A stretch of DNA of 64,000 nt from Colwellia demingiae. GTDB taxonomy: Bacteria; Pseudomonadota; Gammaproteobacteria; Enterobacterales; Alteromonadaceae. Positions 53,324 to 62,245 of the stretch are shown in pieces. The DNA lies in contig NZ_VOLT01000007.1 of NCBI RefSeq assembly GCF_007954275.1, positions 248,001 to 312,000 of the forward strand. Reading direction: 5' to 3'. The translations under genes were made by a program, and so were the position numbers. The notes under the pieces were generated by a model. It had not been told where the DNA came from, ran no database searches, and saw only the letters and a list, made by a program, of their open reading frames with translations. Every line of letters starts with the position of its first letter. Position 1 is the stretch's first letter.

Positions 53324-55516
53324 ATGAATTATAAAAAAGAAGAATTTAAACACGTTAATTATCTTTGGGATGATGAAGTTTCAAAACCATTAACAGGGGT
53401 CGATAGCTTAGTTTATCGTTCGAATGTATTAGGGGCGGATCAACGTATTACCAATACTGGTGGAGGCAATACTTCCGCTAAAATTATGGAAACCGATCCG
53501 CTTACTGGTGAGCAAGTTGAAGTTTTATGGGTAAAAGGCTCTGGTGGCGATTTACGTACGGCGAAGAAGGAGAATTTTTCTTCTTTATATCAAGAAAAAT
53601 TAGACGCACTAGACGATACCTACCAGAAATTTGACGACAAAGGCCCTAAGTCGGCAGGCGAAGATGCCATGATCCCGATGTACAAACACTGTAACTTTTG
53701 TTTGAATCCGCGAGCATCTTCAATCGATACCCCGTTACATTCAATGATTGCTGAAAAGCATGTTGACCATTTACATCCGAATGCGGTTATTGCGGTGGCC
53801 TCTTGTAAAGATCAAGAAGCGCTTACTGAAGTCATCTGGGGCGGTAAAATGGCTTACGTACCATGGATGAGACCTGGTTGGGAAGCGGCTTTATTATGTG
53901 AAGAAATTTATGCCAAAAGTGCTGACATTAGCGGTATTTTAATGGGCCAGCATGGTCACACCAACTGGGCCAGTGAAAGTAAAAGCTGTTATGAAACATC
54001 ACTTTGGGTGATTGAAACAGCAGCACGCTATATCGAAGAACATGACAAAGGTACTAATACCTTTGGTGGTGCTAAAGTAGATAGCTTATCAAATGAAGAA
54101 CGTACCGCATTATTGAGCAAATTTTTACCAGTTGCGCGTGGTATTTTATCTAATAAAGTTAAATTTATTGCTACCGTGCAATCAGATGAAAGTGCCTTAC
54201 GTTTTGTCAACAGTGTTGATGCACCACGTTTAGCTAAATTGGGTACTTCATGTCCGGATCACTTCTTACGTACTAAAATCCAACCTCTCTATGTTGATTA
54301 CAATCCAGAACAAGACGATTTTGAAGCATTAGTTGCTAAATTAAATGACGGTATTGAACAATACCGTGTTGAGTATGCACAATACTACAACAACTGTAAG
54401 CGTGATGATTCACCAGCAATGCGTGATCCTAGCCCAACAGTTATTTTAATTCCTGGTGTGGGTATTATCGGTTGGGGTAAAAACAAGAGTGAATCTCGTG
54501 TTACTACTGAATTTTATAACTGCGCCATTGAAGTGATGCGCGGCGCAGAAGCTATCAGTGAATACCAAGCCTTACCACAACAAGAAGCGTTCGATATTGA
54601 ATACTGGGCATTAGAAGAAGCCAAGTTACAGCGTATGCCTGCTGAAGCTCCTTTAGCACGTAATGTAGTTGTCGTTGTTGGTGCGGGTGACGGTATTGGT
54701 AAAGAAACAGCATTCCGCGTTGCTCGTGAAGGTGCTCATGTTGTTTGTGCTGATTTACGCTTTGAAGCAGCACAAAAAACAGCTGACGAATTAACCTCTA
54801 TTTACGGTCAAGGTATCGGTGTTGCCGGAACGGGCATTTCAGGTTGTGGACCGGCTATAGCACTAGAAGTAGACATTACTGACCGAAGTGCCGTTAAAGC
54901 GATGTTCGATCAAGTAATAATGGCTTACGGCGGTATCGACAATGTTATCGTTACAGCCGGTGTCTTCTTAGCGCCTGGTCAATCAGGCATGAGTAATGAC
55001 CAAATGTTTGATGTTAGCTTTGCGGTTAATGTTAAAGGTGGTTATATCGTTGCCACGCAAGCAAATGAAATTTGGCAAGCACAAGGCTTAAAAGGCTCTA
55101 TGGTATTAACAACCAGTGTTAATGCTGCCGTATCGAAAAAAGGTTCTTTAGCTTATGACACATCAAAAGCTGCTGCCAATCACTTAGTACGTGCGTTGGC
55201 GGTTGAATTATCACCTTTAGTCAACGTAAATGGCTTAGCACCGGCAACTGTGGTTAAAGGTAGTACCATGTTCCCACGTGATCGAGTCATTGCTTCGTTA
55301 ACTAAGTATGATGTTGAATTTACGACAGCAGATTCCGATGATGAATTACGCGATAAGTTGGCGATGTTCTACGCTCAGCGCACGTTAACCAAATCTCCAA
55401 TTACCCCAGCAGACCAAGCAGAAGCAGCTTATTTGCTGATTTCAGGGCAGTTAAGTAAAACGACAGGCCAAATTATTAGTGTTGATGGTGGTTTGCACGA
55501 AGCGTTCTTACGCTAA
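53324..55516 (+). CDS. Bifunctional rhamnulose-1-phosphate aldolase / L-lactaldehyde dehydrogenase
   Basis: 730 residues, a fusion. Residues ~1-430 are the class II aldolase part: RITNTGGGNTSAKIM, LWVKGSGGDLRTAK, SIDTPLHSMIAEKHVDHLHP with zinc-binding histidines, GQHGHTNWA. Residues ~445-730 are an SDR: VVVVGAGDGIGKETAF, NVIVTAGVFLAPG, Ser in LTTSVNAAVS and YDTSKAA (YxxxK), VDGGLHEAFL. It cleaves L-rhamnulose-1-phosphate to DHAP and L-lactaldehyde and then oxidises the aldehyde to L-lactate. This is the known RhaD-RhaE/W type fusion. It starts a new transcript candidate after a 222-base gap. Confidence 0.93.
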   Translation: MNYKKEEFKHVNYLWDDEVSKPLTGVDSLVYRSNVLGADQRITNTGGGNTSAKIMETDPLTGEQVEVLWVKGSGGDLRTAKKENFSSLYQEKLDALDDTYQKFDDKGPKSAGEDAMIPMYKHCNFCLNPRASSIDTPLHSMIAEKHVDHLHPNAVIAVASCKDQEALTEVIWGGKMAYVPWMRPGWEAALLCEEIYAKSADISGILMGQHGHTNWASESKSCYETSLWVIETAARYIEEHDKGTNTFGGAKVDSLSNEERTALLSKFLPVARGILSNKVKFIATVQSDESALRFVNSVDAPRLAKLGTSCPDHFLRTKIQPLYVDYNPEQDDFEALVAKLNDGIEQYRVEYAQYYNNCKRDDSPAMRDPSPTVILIPGVGIIGWGKNKSESRVTTEFYNCAIEVMRGAEAISEYQALPQQEAFDIEYWALEEAKLQRMPAEAPLARNVVVVVGAGDGIGKETAFRVAREGAHVVCADLRFEAAQKTADELTSIYGQGIGVAGTGISGCGPAIALEVDITDRSAVKAMFDQVIMAYGGIDNVIVTAGVFLAPGQSGMSNDQMFDVSFAVNVKGGYIVATQANEIWQAQGLKGSMVLTTSVNAAVSKKGSLAYDTSKAAANHLVRALAVELSPLVNVNGLAPATVVKGSTMFPRDRVIASLTKYDVEFTTADSDDELRDKLAMFYAQRTLTKSPITPADQAEAAYLLISGQLSKTTGQIISVDGGLHEAFLR

Positions 55517-55570
55517 GCCATCCTTATTAATCGATTATTATTAGATAAATATAAAAAATTAGGAACAATT

Positions 55571-56863
55571 ATGACTCAACGTATCGATAAATCCTTGATT
55601 GCAGAAGAAAACGCAAAGTTAGAAAGCTACTTAAAAGAAGATTATCAAGCACTTGGTAATCAATTAGCACGTAAAAATATTAATATTGATGACATCACCG
55701 CTAAAGCGGAAGAATTCCAAATAGCCGTGCCTTCTTGGGGTACAGGTACAGGTGGCACACGTTTTGCGCGTTTTCCTGGTGAAGGTGAGCCACGTAACAT
55801 TTGGGAAAAAATAGAAGACAGTGCGGTGATCAATGATTTATCTCATTGTACTGAACGCGTATCCCCTCATTTTCCTTGGGACAAAGTAGATGACTTCTCT
55901 GAGTTAAAGCAAACGTCTGATAGCTTAAACTTGAAATGGGATTCAATTAACTCGAATACATTCCAAGATCAGCCGGGCCAAGAGCACAGCTATAAGTATG
56001 GTAGCTTGGCTAATACCAGTGCAGCAGCGCGTGATTTAGCCATTCAGCATAACTTGGATTGTATTGAATGGGGTAAAGAATTAGGCTCTAAAACGCTAAC
56101 CGTTTGGGTAGGTGATGGTTCTAATCACCCAGGCCAACAACATTTCCAAAGTGCGTTTGAACGTTACTTAGAAAGCATGAAATCTATTTATGCTGGTTTG
56201 CCAAGTGATTGGGAATTGCATATTGAGCATAAAATGTTTGAGCCTGCGTTCTACTCAACCATCATCCAAGACTGGGGTAGCAATATCTTAGCGGCTATGG
56301 AATTAGGTCCTCAAGCTAAATCGTTAGTTGATTTAGGTCACCACGCACCAAACGTAAATATTGAAATGATTGTTTCACGTTTAATTCAGTTTAAAAAGTT
56401 AGGTGGTTTCCACTTTAACGACAGTAAATACGGTGATGATGATTTAGATAGCGGTAGCTTGCACCCGTATCAACAGTTTTTGATTTTTAATGAATTAGTT
56501 GATGCCGAATACCGTGGCCAAGAAGGATTCAAGCCTAACTACATGTTAGATCAATCACACAACGTCACTGACCCAATTGAAAGTTTAATGAATTCAGCCG
56601 CTAGCGTACAACGTTCATACATTGCCGCGTTGTTAGTTAACCGTCCTCAACTAACTGAATATCAAACCAATAATGATGCACTTATGTGTAGCAATACGCT
56701 TAAAAATGCTTTTAATACCGATATTTCGCCAATCTTAGCCATGGCGCGTTTCCGTAAAGGCGGCGCGATTGACCCAATTGCTACTTATCGCAAAGCAAAC
56801 TATCGTGGCATTGTTGGTAAATTAAGACCTTCTAGTGGTGGTAATGGCTCAGGCATCGTTTAA
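55571..56863 (+). CDS. rhaI: L-rhamnose isomerase, RhaI type
   Basis: 430 residues. TIM-barrel xylose-isomerase-like enzyme converting L-rhamnose to L-rhamnulose. Segments VPSWGTGTGGTRFARFPGEGEPRN, TLTVWVGDGSNHPGQQHF, WELHIEHKMFEPAFY (metal Glu), LVDLGHHAPNVNIE, KLGGFHFNDSKYGDDD and YMLDQSHNVTDPIESL hold the metal-binding Glu/His/Asp residues. This is the Pseudomonas/Rhizobium-type RhaI, unrelated in close sequence to E. coli RhaA. It follows the aldolase by 54 bases. A hairpin with T-run follows. Confidence 0.93.
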   Translation: MTQRIDKSLIAEENAKLESYLKEDYQALGNQLARKNINIDDITAKAEEFQIAVPSWGTGTGGTRFARFPGEGEPRNIWEKIEDSAVINDLSHCTERVSPHFPWDKVDDFSELKQTSDSLNLKWDSINSNTFQDQPGQEHSYKYGSLANTSAAARDLAIQHNLDCIEWGKELGSKTLTVWVGDGSNHPGQQHFQSAFERYLESMKSIYAGLPSDWELHIEHKMFEPAFYSTIIQDWGSNILAAMELGPQAKSLVDLGHHAPNVNIEMIVSRLIQFKKLGGFHFNDSKYGDDDLDSGSLHPYQQFLIFNELVDAEYRGQEGFKPNYMLDQSHNVTDPIESLMNSAASVQRSYIAALLVNRPQLTEYQTNNDALMCSNTLKNAFNTDISPILAMARFRKGGAIDPIATYRKANYRGIVGKLRPSSGGNGSGIV

Positions 56864-56921
56864 AACACAGTTAAAAAATAAGAATCAAATAACTAGAAAT
56901 ATAATAACTATAAAAATTAAC

Positions 56922-56966
56922 GTCTATTTTCTTGTTGGAGTTAATGAATAAGAAAATAGACTTTTT
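56922..56966 (+). terminator. Hairpin terminator or attenuator before the permease gene
   Basis: Stem GTCTATTTTCTT with AAGAAAATAGAC (12 bases, no mismatch), loop of 16, followed at once by TTTTT. It ends just before the GGGGAGAG ribosome site of the permease. A short frame starts in its loop (MNKKIDFLGREY), so it might act as an attenuator. Confidence 0.65.
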
Positions 56967-56977
56967 GGGGAGAGAAT

Positions 56978-58675
56978 ATGTCAACTGCAGCAGAATTTGA
57001 AACCGAGCCGGTATCCGCTGATAAACTACAATCGGGTAAAACCTTTGCCGCCAGCTATGCGGGTGAGCATGTCGCGGGCACAGAATTTGTTATTGGTGCC
57101 TTGTTTGTCGCTTGGGGTGTTGGTACCGGCGATATTCTTTGGGGACTATTGTTAGGTAACCTTTTAGCGGTACTGACATGGGCTTTAGTCACGGCGCCCA
57201 TTGCCACTGATACCCGTTTAACCTTATACGCCTACCTTGAAAAAATAGCCGGTCCAGGCACAATAAAACTCTACAGTGTTATTAACGGAGTTTTATTTTG
57301 TATTTTAGCCGGGGCTATGATCACGGTATCAGCCTCGGCAGTGAAAATTATCTTTGGTATTGCCCCGCAAACCGAGTGGTACCCTACTGATTTGTCATTT
57401 GTTTTAGTTGCCTTAGCCGTTGGCGCTGTTGTGGTGTTGATGGCCATGAAGGGCTTTAAAAAATTAGCCGCCTTTGCTGAAATTTGCGCCCCTTGGATGA
57501 TTTTAATGTTTGTTGTTGGCGCTTTGGTTTTAATGCCGACACTGGTTGCGGCAACAGACAGTGTTGCAAGCATCTCAAGCTTTAATGACTTTTTAATCGT
57601 AGCCGATCAATATATTTGGGTTGATACCGGTGGTGATATTGGTTTTTGGCATGTTGCTGCTTTTGCTTGGATTTGTAATCTTGCTATGCACGGTAGTATG
57701 GGCGATATGACTATTTTCCGCTTCGCTAAAAGTTCAAAATATGGTTATTACTCTGCCTTAGGAATGTTTATTGGGCATTATGTTGCTTGGATTTGTGCCG
57801 GCATTATGGGCGCAGCAGCGGCGTTATTGTTAAAAGCGTCAATCACTGAACTAGATGCCGGTGTTGTCGCATTTCAAGCGTTAGGTAGTGCAGGTATTCT
57901 TGCAGTAATTATCGCTGGTTGGACAACGTCTAACCCAACCATTTACCGTGCTGGACTTGCCTTTCAATCATTAAATTATAAATGGGATAGAACTAAAGTA
58001 ACTATGGTAGTAGGTATCGTCACTACCATCATTGCTTGTTTCCCGTTTGTCTTTACTCAGTTACTGGGCTTCCTTGGTATTATGGGCTTAATGTTGGCAC
58101 CGGTAGGGGCTATTATCGTCGCAGAGCATTGGTTATTTCCAAAATTAGGCTTTACTCGTTATTGGTCAAAGTATAAGGGCAATAACACTAATAAGGCGGC
58201 TATGATCACTTGGTTGTTATCACTTGGGGTAAGCTATTACTTAGTGATAGCTGATGTATTGCACATGTTCTTTATCTTAGTGCCGATTTGGTTGTTCGCT
58301 ACGGTTGTTTATAGTGGTTTAGCTTCAATTATGGGGGCAAAAGAAACCTACCCAGAAGCCGCCATTGCAGAGCAAGCTGAGTTAGCCCGTAAAGAGGCTG
58401 AAGTTGCTTATTTAAGTTCTCCTGTATGTTCAGCACAAGCTGCGAGTAATGATGTGCCTGCTTTAGCTAAGTTAGCTAAATACATTTCTTGGGCTGCCTT
58501 AGCTGGCTGTGCTTATATGGGGGTAATGTCTTATATAACACAAGATATTGAAACTATTCGCACCTGGTTAATGGCACCAACACTTGTTTACTTTTTTACC
58601 GCTACTTATGCCTACCTAGCGCAAAGTAGCTCTGAAGAAGTGTCTGTTGAAGTAACTGCAAATAACGCAGCATAA
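56978..58675 (+). CDS. NCS1-type permease, candidate L-rhamnose transporter
   Basis: 565 residues with about twelve to fourteen hydrophobic segments: VIGALFVAWGVGTGDILWGLLLGNLL, the TRLTLYAYLEKIAGPG loop, VLFCILAGAMITVS, AFAEICAPWMILMFVVG, WICAGIMGAAAALLLK, AGWTTSNPTIYRAGLAFQSL. The AGWTTSNPTIY and first-helix G-rich pattern fit the cytosine/purine permease (NCS1) family. There is no RhaT or other sugar carrier in the rhamnose run, so this may be the rhamnose importer. That substrate is not the usual one for the family and is inferred only from position. Confidence 0.78.
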   Translation: MSTAAEFETEPVSADKLQSGKTFAASYAGEHVAGTEFVIGALFVAWGVGTGDILWGLLLGNLLAVLTWALVTAPIATDTRLTLYAYLEKIAGPGTIKLYSVINGVLFCILAGAMITVSASAVKIIFGIAPQTEWYPTDLSFVLVALAVGAVVVLMAMKGFKKLAAFAEICAPWMILMFVVGALVLMPTLVAATDSVASISSFNDFLIVADQYIWVDTGGDIGFWHVAAFAWICNLAMHGSMGDMTIFRFAKSSKYGYYSALGMFIGHYVAWICAGIMGAAAALLLKASITELDAGVVAFQALGSAGILAVIIAGWTTSNPTIYRAGLAFQSLNYKWDRTKVTMVVGIVTTIIACFPFVFTQLLGFLGIMGLMLAPVGAIIVAEHWLFPKLGFTRYWSKYKGNNTNKAAMITWLLSLGVSYYLVIADVLHMFFILVPIWLFATVVYSGLASIMGAKETYPEAAIAEQAELARKEAEVAYLSSPVCSAQAASNDVPALAKLAKYISWAALAGCAYMGVMSYITQDIETIRTWLMAPTLVYFFTATYAYLAQSSSEEVSVEVTANNAA

Positions 58676-58687
58676 CTAACAGGCACG

Positions 58688-58724
58688 TTTACCAGTACTC
58701 ATTACTTCAATAAGTACTGGTAAA
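58688..58724. terminator. Inverted repeat between permease and lactate dehydrogenase
   Basis: TTTACCAGTACT and AGTACTGGTAAA form a 12-base perfect stem. No T-run on the plus strand, so it may stabilise the upstream mRNA end rather than terminate. Confidence 0.45.
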
Positions 58725-58748
58725 AAGTGTAACTAAGAGAGAATTACC

Positions 58749-59888
58749 ATGATTATTTCTGCTCCAACAGATTACCGAAATGCGGCTAAAAAGAAGTTGC
58801 CTCCATTTTTATTTCACTATATTGATGGCGGCTCTTATAGTGAGCGAACATTAGCTCGTAATGTTGAAGATTTAGCTGACATTGGGTTAAGACAACGTGT
58901 ACTGAATGATATGTCTGAGCTGGATTTATCTACCGATATTTTCGGTGAAAAGATGAGTCTACCTATTTCATTATCACCTGTAGGTTTAACAGGTATGTAT
59001 GCTAGACGAGGTGAAGTTCAAGCAGCTAAAGCCGCTGAAAATAAAGGTATTCCTTTTACCCTGTCGACTGTTTCTGTATGCCCTATTGAAGAAGTAGCGC
59101 CTGCAATTAAACGGCCTATGTGGTTTCAGCTATATGTACTTAAAGACCGTGGCTTTATGAAAAACGTTTTAGAACGTGCGAAGGCGGCAGGGGTTAAAAC
59201 ACTCGTATTTACTGTTGATATGCCAGTTCCGGGTGCTCGATATCGCGACATGCATTCGGGCATGAGTGGTCCTTTTGCTGCTTCAAAGAGAATTTTACAG
59301 GCTACGCTTCATCCTCATTGGGCAATTAATGTTGGATTATTGGGCAAACCTCATGACTTAGGTAATGTTTCAGCTTATCGAGGTGAGGCTACTAATTTGG
59401 AAGATTATATTGGCTGGTTAGGTGATAACTTTGACCCTTCTATTTCTTGGAAAGATTTGGAATGGATCAGAGAATTCTGGGATGGGCCTATGGTTATAAA
59501 AGGCATACTAGATGTTGAAGATGCTAAGGATGCAGTGAAATTTGGCGCCGATGGTATTGTTGTCTCTAATCACGGTGGTCGTCAATTAGACGGTGTATTG
59601 TCTTCAGCTAAGGCTTTACCTGCGATAGCTGATGCAGTGAAAAGTGATCTGAAAATTTTTGTCGACTCAGGTATTCGTTCAGGGCTTGATGTTGTACGTA
59701 TGCTTGCGTTGGGTGCTGATTGCGCGATGTTGGGGCGCTCATATATCTATGCGTTAGCCGCACAAGGACAACAAGGTGTTGAAAACTTACTCGATCTATA
59801 TGAAAAAGAAATGCGCGTGGCAATGACGCTAACCGGTGCAAGATGTATTAAAGATTTAAATAAAAACTCGTTAATTGGATCGCTTTAA
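58749..59888 (+). CDS. lldD: FMN-dependent L-lactate dehydrogenase, rhamnose-cluster copy
   Basis: 379 residues. Same family as 12523: [72 protein letters not shown], active-site [40 protein letters not shown]. Here the SNHGG form matches E. coli LldD better than the copy in the fucose operon. Oxidises the L-lactate made by the fused aldolase/dehydrogenase to pyruvate at the membrane. About 27% of the sequence differs in obvious ways from the other copy, so this is not a recent duplication. Confidence 0.9.
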   Translation: MIISAPTDYRNAAKKKLPPFLFHYIDGGSYSERTLARNVEDLADIGLRQRVLNDMSELDLSTDIFGEKMSLPISLSPVGLTGMYARRGEVQAAKAAENKGIPFTLSTVSVCPIEEVAPAIKRPMWFQLYVLKDRGFMKNVLERAKAAGVKTLVFTVDMPVPGARYRDMHSGMSGPFAASKRILQATLHPHWAINVGLLGKPHDLGNVSAYRGEATNLEDYIGWLGDNFDPSISWKDLEWIREFWDGPMVIKGILDVEDAKDAVKFGADGIVVSNHGGRQLDGVLSSAKALPAIADAVKSDLKIFVDSGIRSGLDVVRMLALGADCAMLGRSYIYALAAQGQQGVENLLDLYEKEMRVAMTLTGARCIKDLNKNSLIGSL

Positions 59889-59975
59889 TCACGCGTTATT
59901 ATTACCCGCGAAATTTGGTGTTTGGACTTCAGTGAGCAGCCCCCTAAAACATTGCATGAACTTGTTTTATTAACA

Positions 59976-59995
59976 GATATCGGTTCATCGATATC
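59976..59995. promoter_or_regulatory. Palindrome upstream of the aldolase pseudogene
   Basis: GATATCG and CGATATC are perfect inverted arms around GTTCAT, ~45 bases before the fba start. Operator candidate; binding protein unknown. Confidence 0.35.
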
Positions 59996-60038
59996 AGTTT
60001 CATACTTTTCTTAAATATTTTATTTATATGGTTTATTA

Positions 60039-61121
60039 ATGACAAATTTAACTAATGTAGTTCCGCCGGGTGTAGTTAGCGGAGCACATTTAACGACATT
60101 GTATCGGGTTGCCCGTGAGCAAGGTTTTGCTTTTCCAGCAGTCAATGTTGTTAGCACGAATTCGATTAACGCAGCCCTTGAAGCGGCTTATCAATGTAAA
60201 TCACCGATTATTATCCAATTGTCACACAGTGGCGCAGCATTTTTTCTAGGTAAGGGCGCACCATTAAAAAATCATCAAGCATCAATTGTGGGTGCTATAG
60301 CTGCGGCGCATTATATCCATGCAGTTGCAAAACATTATGGCATACCTGTTGTTCTTCATACCGATCATGCAGCTAAAAAACTTTTACCTTGGATTGACGG
60401 CTTACTAGAAGCAGGGAAAGAGTATTATAAATTACACGGCAAGCCTTTATTTAGCTCACATATGTTGGATTTATCAGAAGAAAGTTTAACTGAAAATATT
60501 GAGACTTGTCAGCAGTATTTCTCTCGTATGTCAAAACTAGATATGGGTATAGAAATTTAGCTTGGTTGTACCGGTGGTGAAGAAGATGGCGTTGATAATA
60601 CCGACCTTGATGCATCATTACTTTATACCCAACCAGAAGATGTTGCTTATGCTTACCAGCAATTGAGTAAGGTATGTAACTCATTCACCATCGCCGCTTC
60701 ATTTGGTAATGTGCATGGTGTCTATAAACCAGGTAACGTTAAATTAACGCCCAAGATTTTGAAAGACTCACAAGCGTTTGTGAGTGAAAAATATGGTTTA
60801 GCGCCTAATTCATTAAACTTTGTTTTTCACGGTGGCTCTGGTTCATGTCCTGCAGAAATTAGTGAGTCGATAAGTTATGGTGTAATCAAGATGAATATTG
60901 ATACTGATACGCAATGGGCCAGTTGGCAAGGTGTTGCTAATTATTACCGTGCTAATACAGAGTATCTTCAAAGCCAAATTGGTAACCCAACCGGTGATGA
61001 TGTACCTAACAAAAAATATTACGACCCACGGGTATGGCTACGTAAATTAGAACAGTCGATGGTCGAGCGTTTAGCTCTTTCATTTAAAGAGCTTAATTGC
61101 CTTGAAAGATATAAGGATTAA
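60039..61121 (+). pseudogene. fbaA: Class II fructose-bisphosphate aldolase interrupted by one in-frame TAG
   Basis: The whole 360-codon frame is present and aligned with E. coli FbaA: FAFPAVNVVSTNSINAALEAA, VVLHTDHAAKKLLPWIDG with zinc His and catalytic Asp, GCTGGEEDGVDNTDLDASLLYTQPEDV, FTIAASFGNVHGVYKPGNV, NFVFHGGSGS, VIKMNIDTDTQWA, KKYYDPRVWLR. A TAG at 60558-60560 sits where the family has Glu in IEIELGCTGG; a single G-to-T change explains it. Everything after it stays in frame and well conserved. So this is a very recent nonsense mutation, a suppressed amber, or a sequencing error. It overlaps fbp by one base. Confidence 0.85.
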
Positions 61122-62098
61122 TGATGAAACGCTTAATTCCCTGTTTAGAGCAGGACAATGTCGACATTGAATTAATCTTGTTAATCAAAACGATATTAAC
61201 GGCTTGTAAAGAAATTTCATTCAGAGTGGGTCAAGGAGCATTATCTAATGTACTTGGCTCTACGCTTGATGAGAACATCCAAGGTGAAACTCAAAAGAAA
61301 TTAGACATCATAAGTAATCAGTTACTTAAAGACATGTTATTAGAAAGTGGCAAAGTAAGAACAATTGCCTCTGAAGAAGAAGACTATGTGGTTGCTGCGA
61401 CGGAAGGTGCACCTTATATTGTTGCTTTTGACCCGCTTGATGGTTCTTCAAATATTGATATTAATGGTCAGATAGGTACGATTTTTACCATTTACCGCGC
61501 AAAGGATGATGTGTCTGCTGAGAGCGAATTACAATTTTCACAAAAAGGCACTGAGCAAGTTTGTGCTGGTTATGTTTTATATGGCCCGTCTACTTTATTG
61601 GCGATGACGACCGGTGGTCCATCTCGTTTATATACCTTAGATAAAACGCAGGGTTGTTATTTACTGACCACCGAGCAAATGGATATCCCGACCGAAACGC
61701 AAGAGTTTGCCGTGAATATGTCAAACTACCATCAATGGTCAGCAGGCTTCACTCATTATATCAATGATCTTCTTTTAGGTAATGAGGGGACGCGGGCGAA
61801 AAAATATAATATGCGTTGGAATGGCGCAATGGTAGGTGATGTACATCGTGTTTTGTCTCGTGGCGGTATCTTTTGTTATCCAAATAATACTAAAAGTCCT
61901 CAGCAACCTGCTAAATTACGTTTGTTGTATGAAGCTAATCCATTGGCTATGTTAGTTGAAAATGCCAATGGTAAAGCATCTACAGAGCAAGAACGTATCT
62001 TAGCTATTGAACCGTCTCATATTCATCAACGTGTTGCCGTTATTATGGGGTCAACTAGCGAAGTAGATGAGTGCTTAGAGTACTTAAATGTTAAATAA
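61121..62098 (+). CDS. fbp: Fructose-1,6-bisphosphatase, class I
   Basis: 325 residues, normal length. Removes the C1 phosphate of fructose 1,6-bisphosphate in gluconeogenesis. Motifs: GETQKKLDIISNQLL, ASEEEDYVV with the metal-binding glutamates, AFDPLDGSSNIDINGQIGTIFTIYR (signature DPLDGSSN), MRWNGAMVGDVHRVLSRGG, and the end KLRLLYEANPLAMLVENANG. Start is ATG 61121 or 61124; the first overlaps the fba stop by one base (TAATG), so translation is coupled to the aldolase frame. A premature stop in fba could lower its translation. Confidence 0.95.
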   Translation: MMKRLIPCLEQDNVDIELILLIKTILTACKEISFRVGQGALSNVLGSTLDENIQGETQKKLDIISNQLLKDMLLESGKVRTIASEEEDYVVAATEGAPYIVAFDPLDGSSNIDINGQIGTIFTIYRAKDDVSAESELQFSQKGTEQVCAGYVLYGPSTLLAMTTGGPSRLYTLDKTQGCYLLTTEQMDIPTETQEFAVNMSNYHQWSAGFTHYINDLLLGNEGTRAKKYNMRWNGAMVGDVHRVLSRGGIFCYPNNTKSPQQPAKLRLLYEANPLAMLVENANGKASTEQERILAIEPSHIHQRVAVIMGSTSEVDECLEYLNVK

Positions 62099-62114
62099 AA
62101 ACTAAATAAAAAGC

Positions 62115-62132
62115 TAAGTTCGATTGAACTTA
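62115..62132 (+). terminator. Small hairpin between fbp and pgi
   Basis: TAAGTTC pairs with GAACTTA around GATT, followed by TTTAAA. Weak terminator at best. Confidence 0.35.
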
Positions 62133-62245
62133 TTTAAATAGAATTCAATGGCGTTTTTTGTATAAAACACTGATCATATCCAAATTTTTTCTTGCAACGT
62201 AATCATTTAGATAGTCTCATATTTCAGATTTAGGATATAACTTGT

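Noticed and set aside
60558..60560. TAG in fba as a recoded amino acid such as pyrrolysine
   Set aside because: The position is a conserved Glu in the family and nothing in the window suggests amber recoding; a point mutation is simpler.
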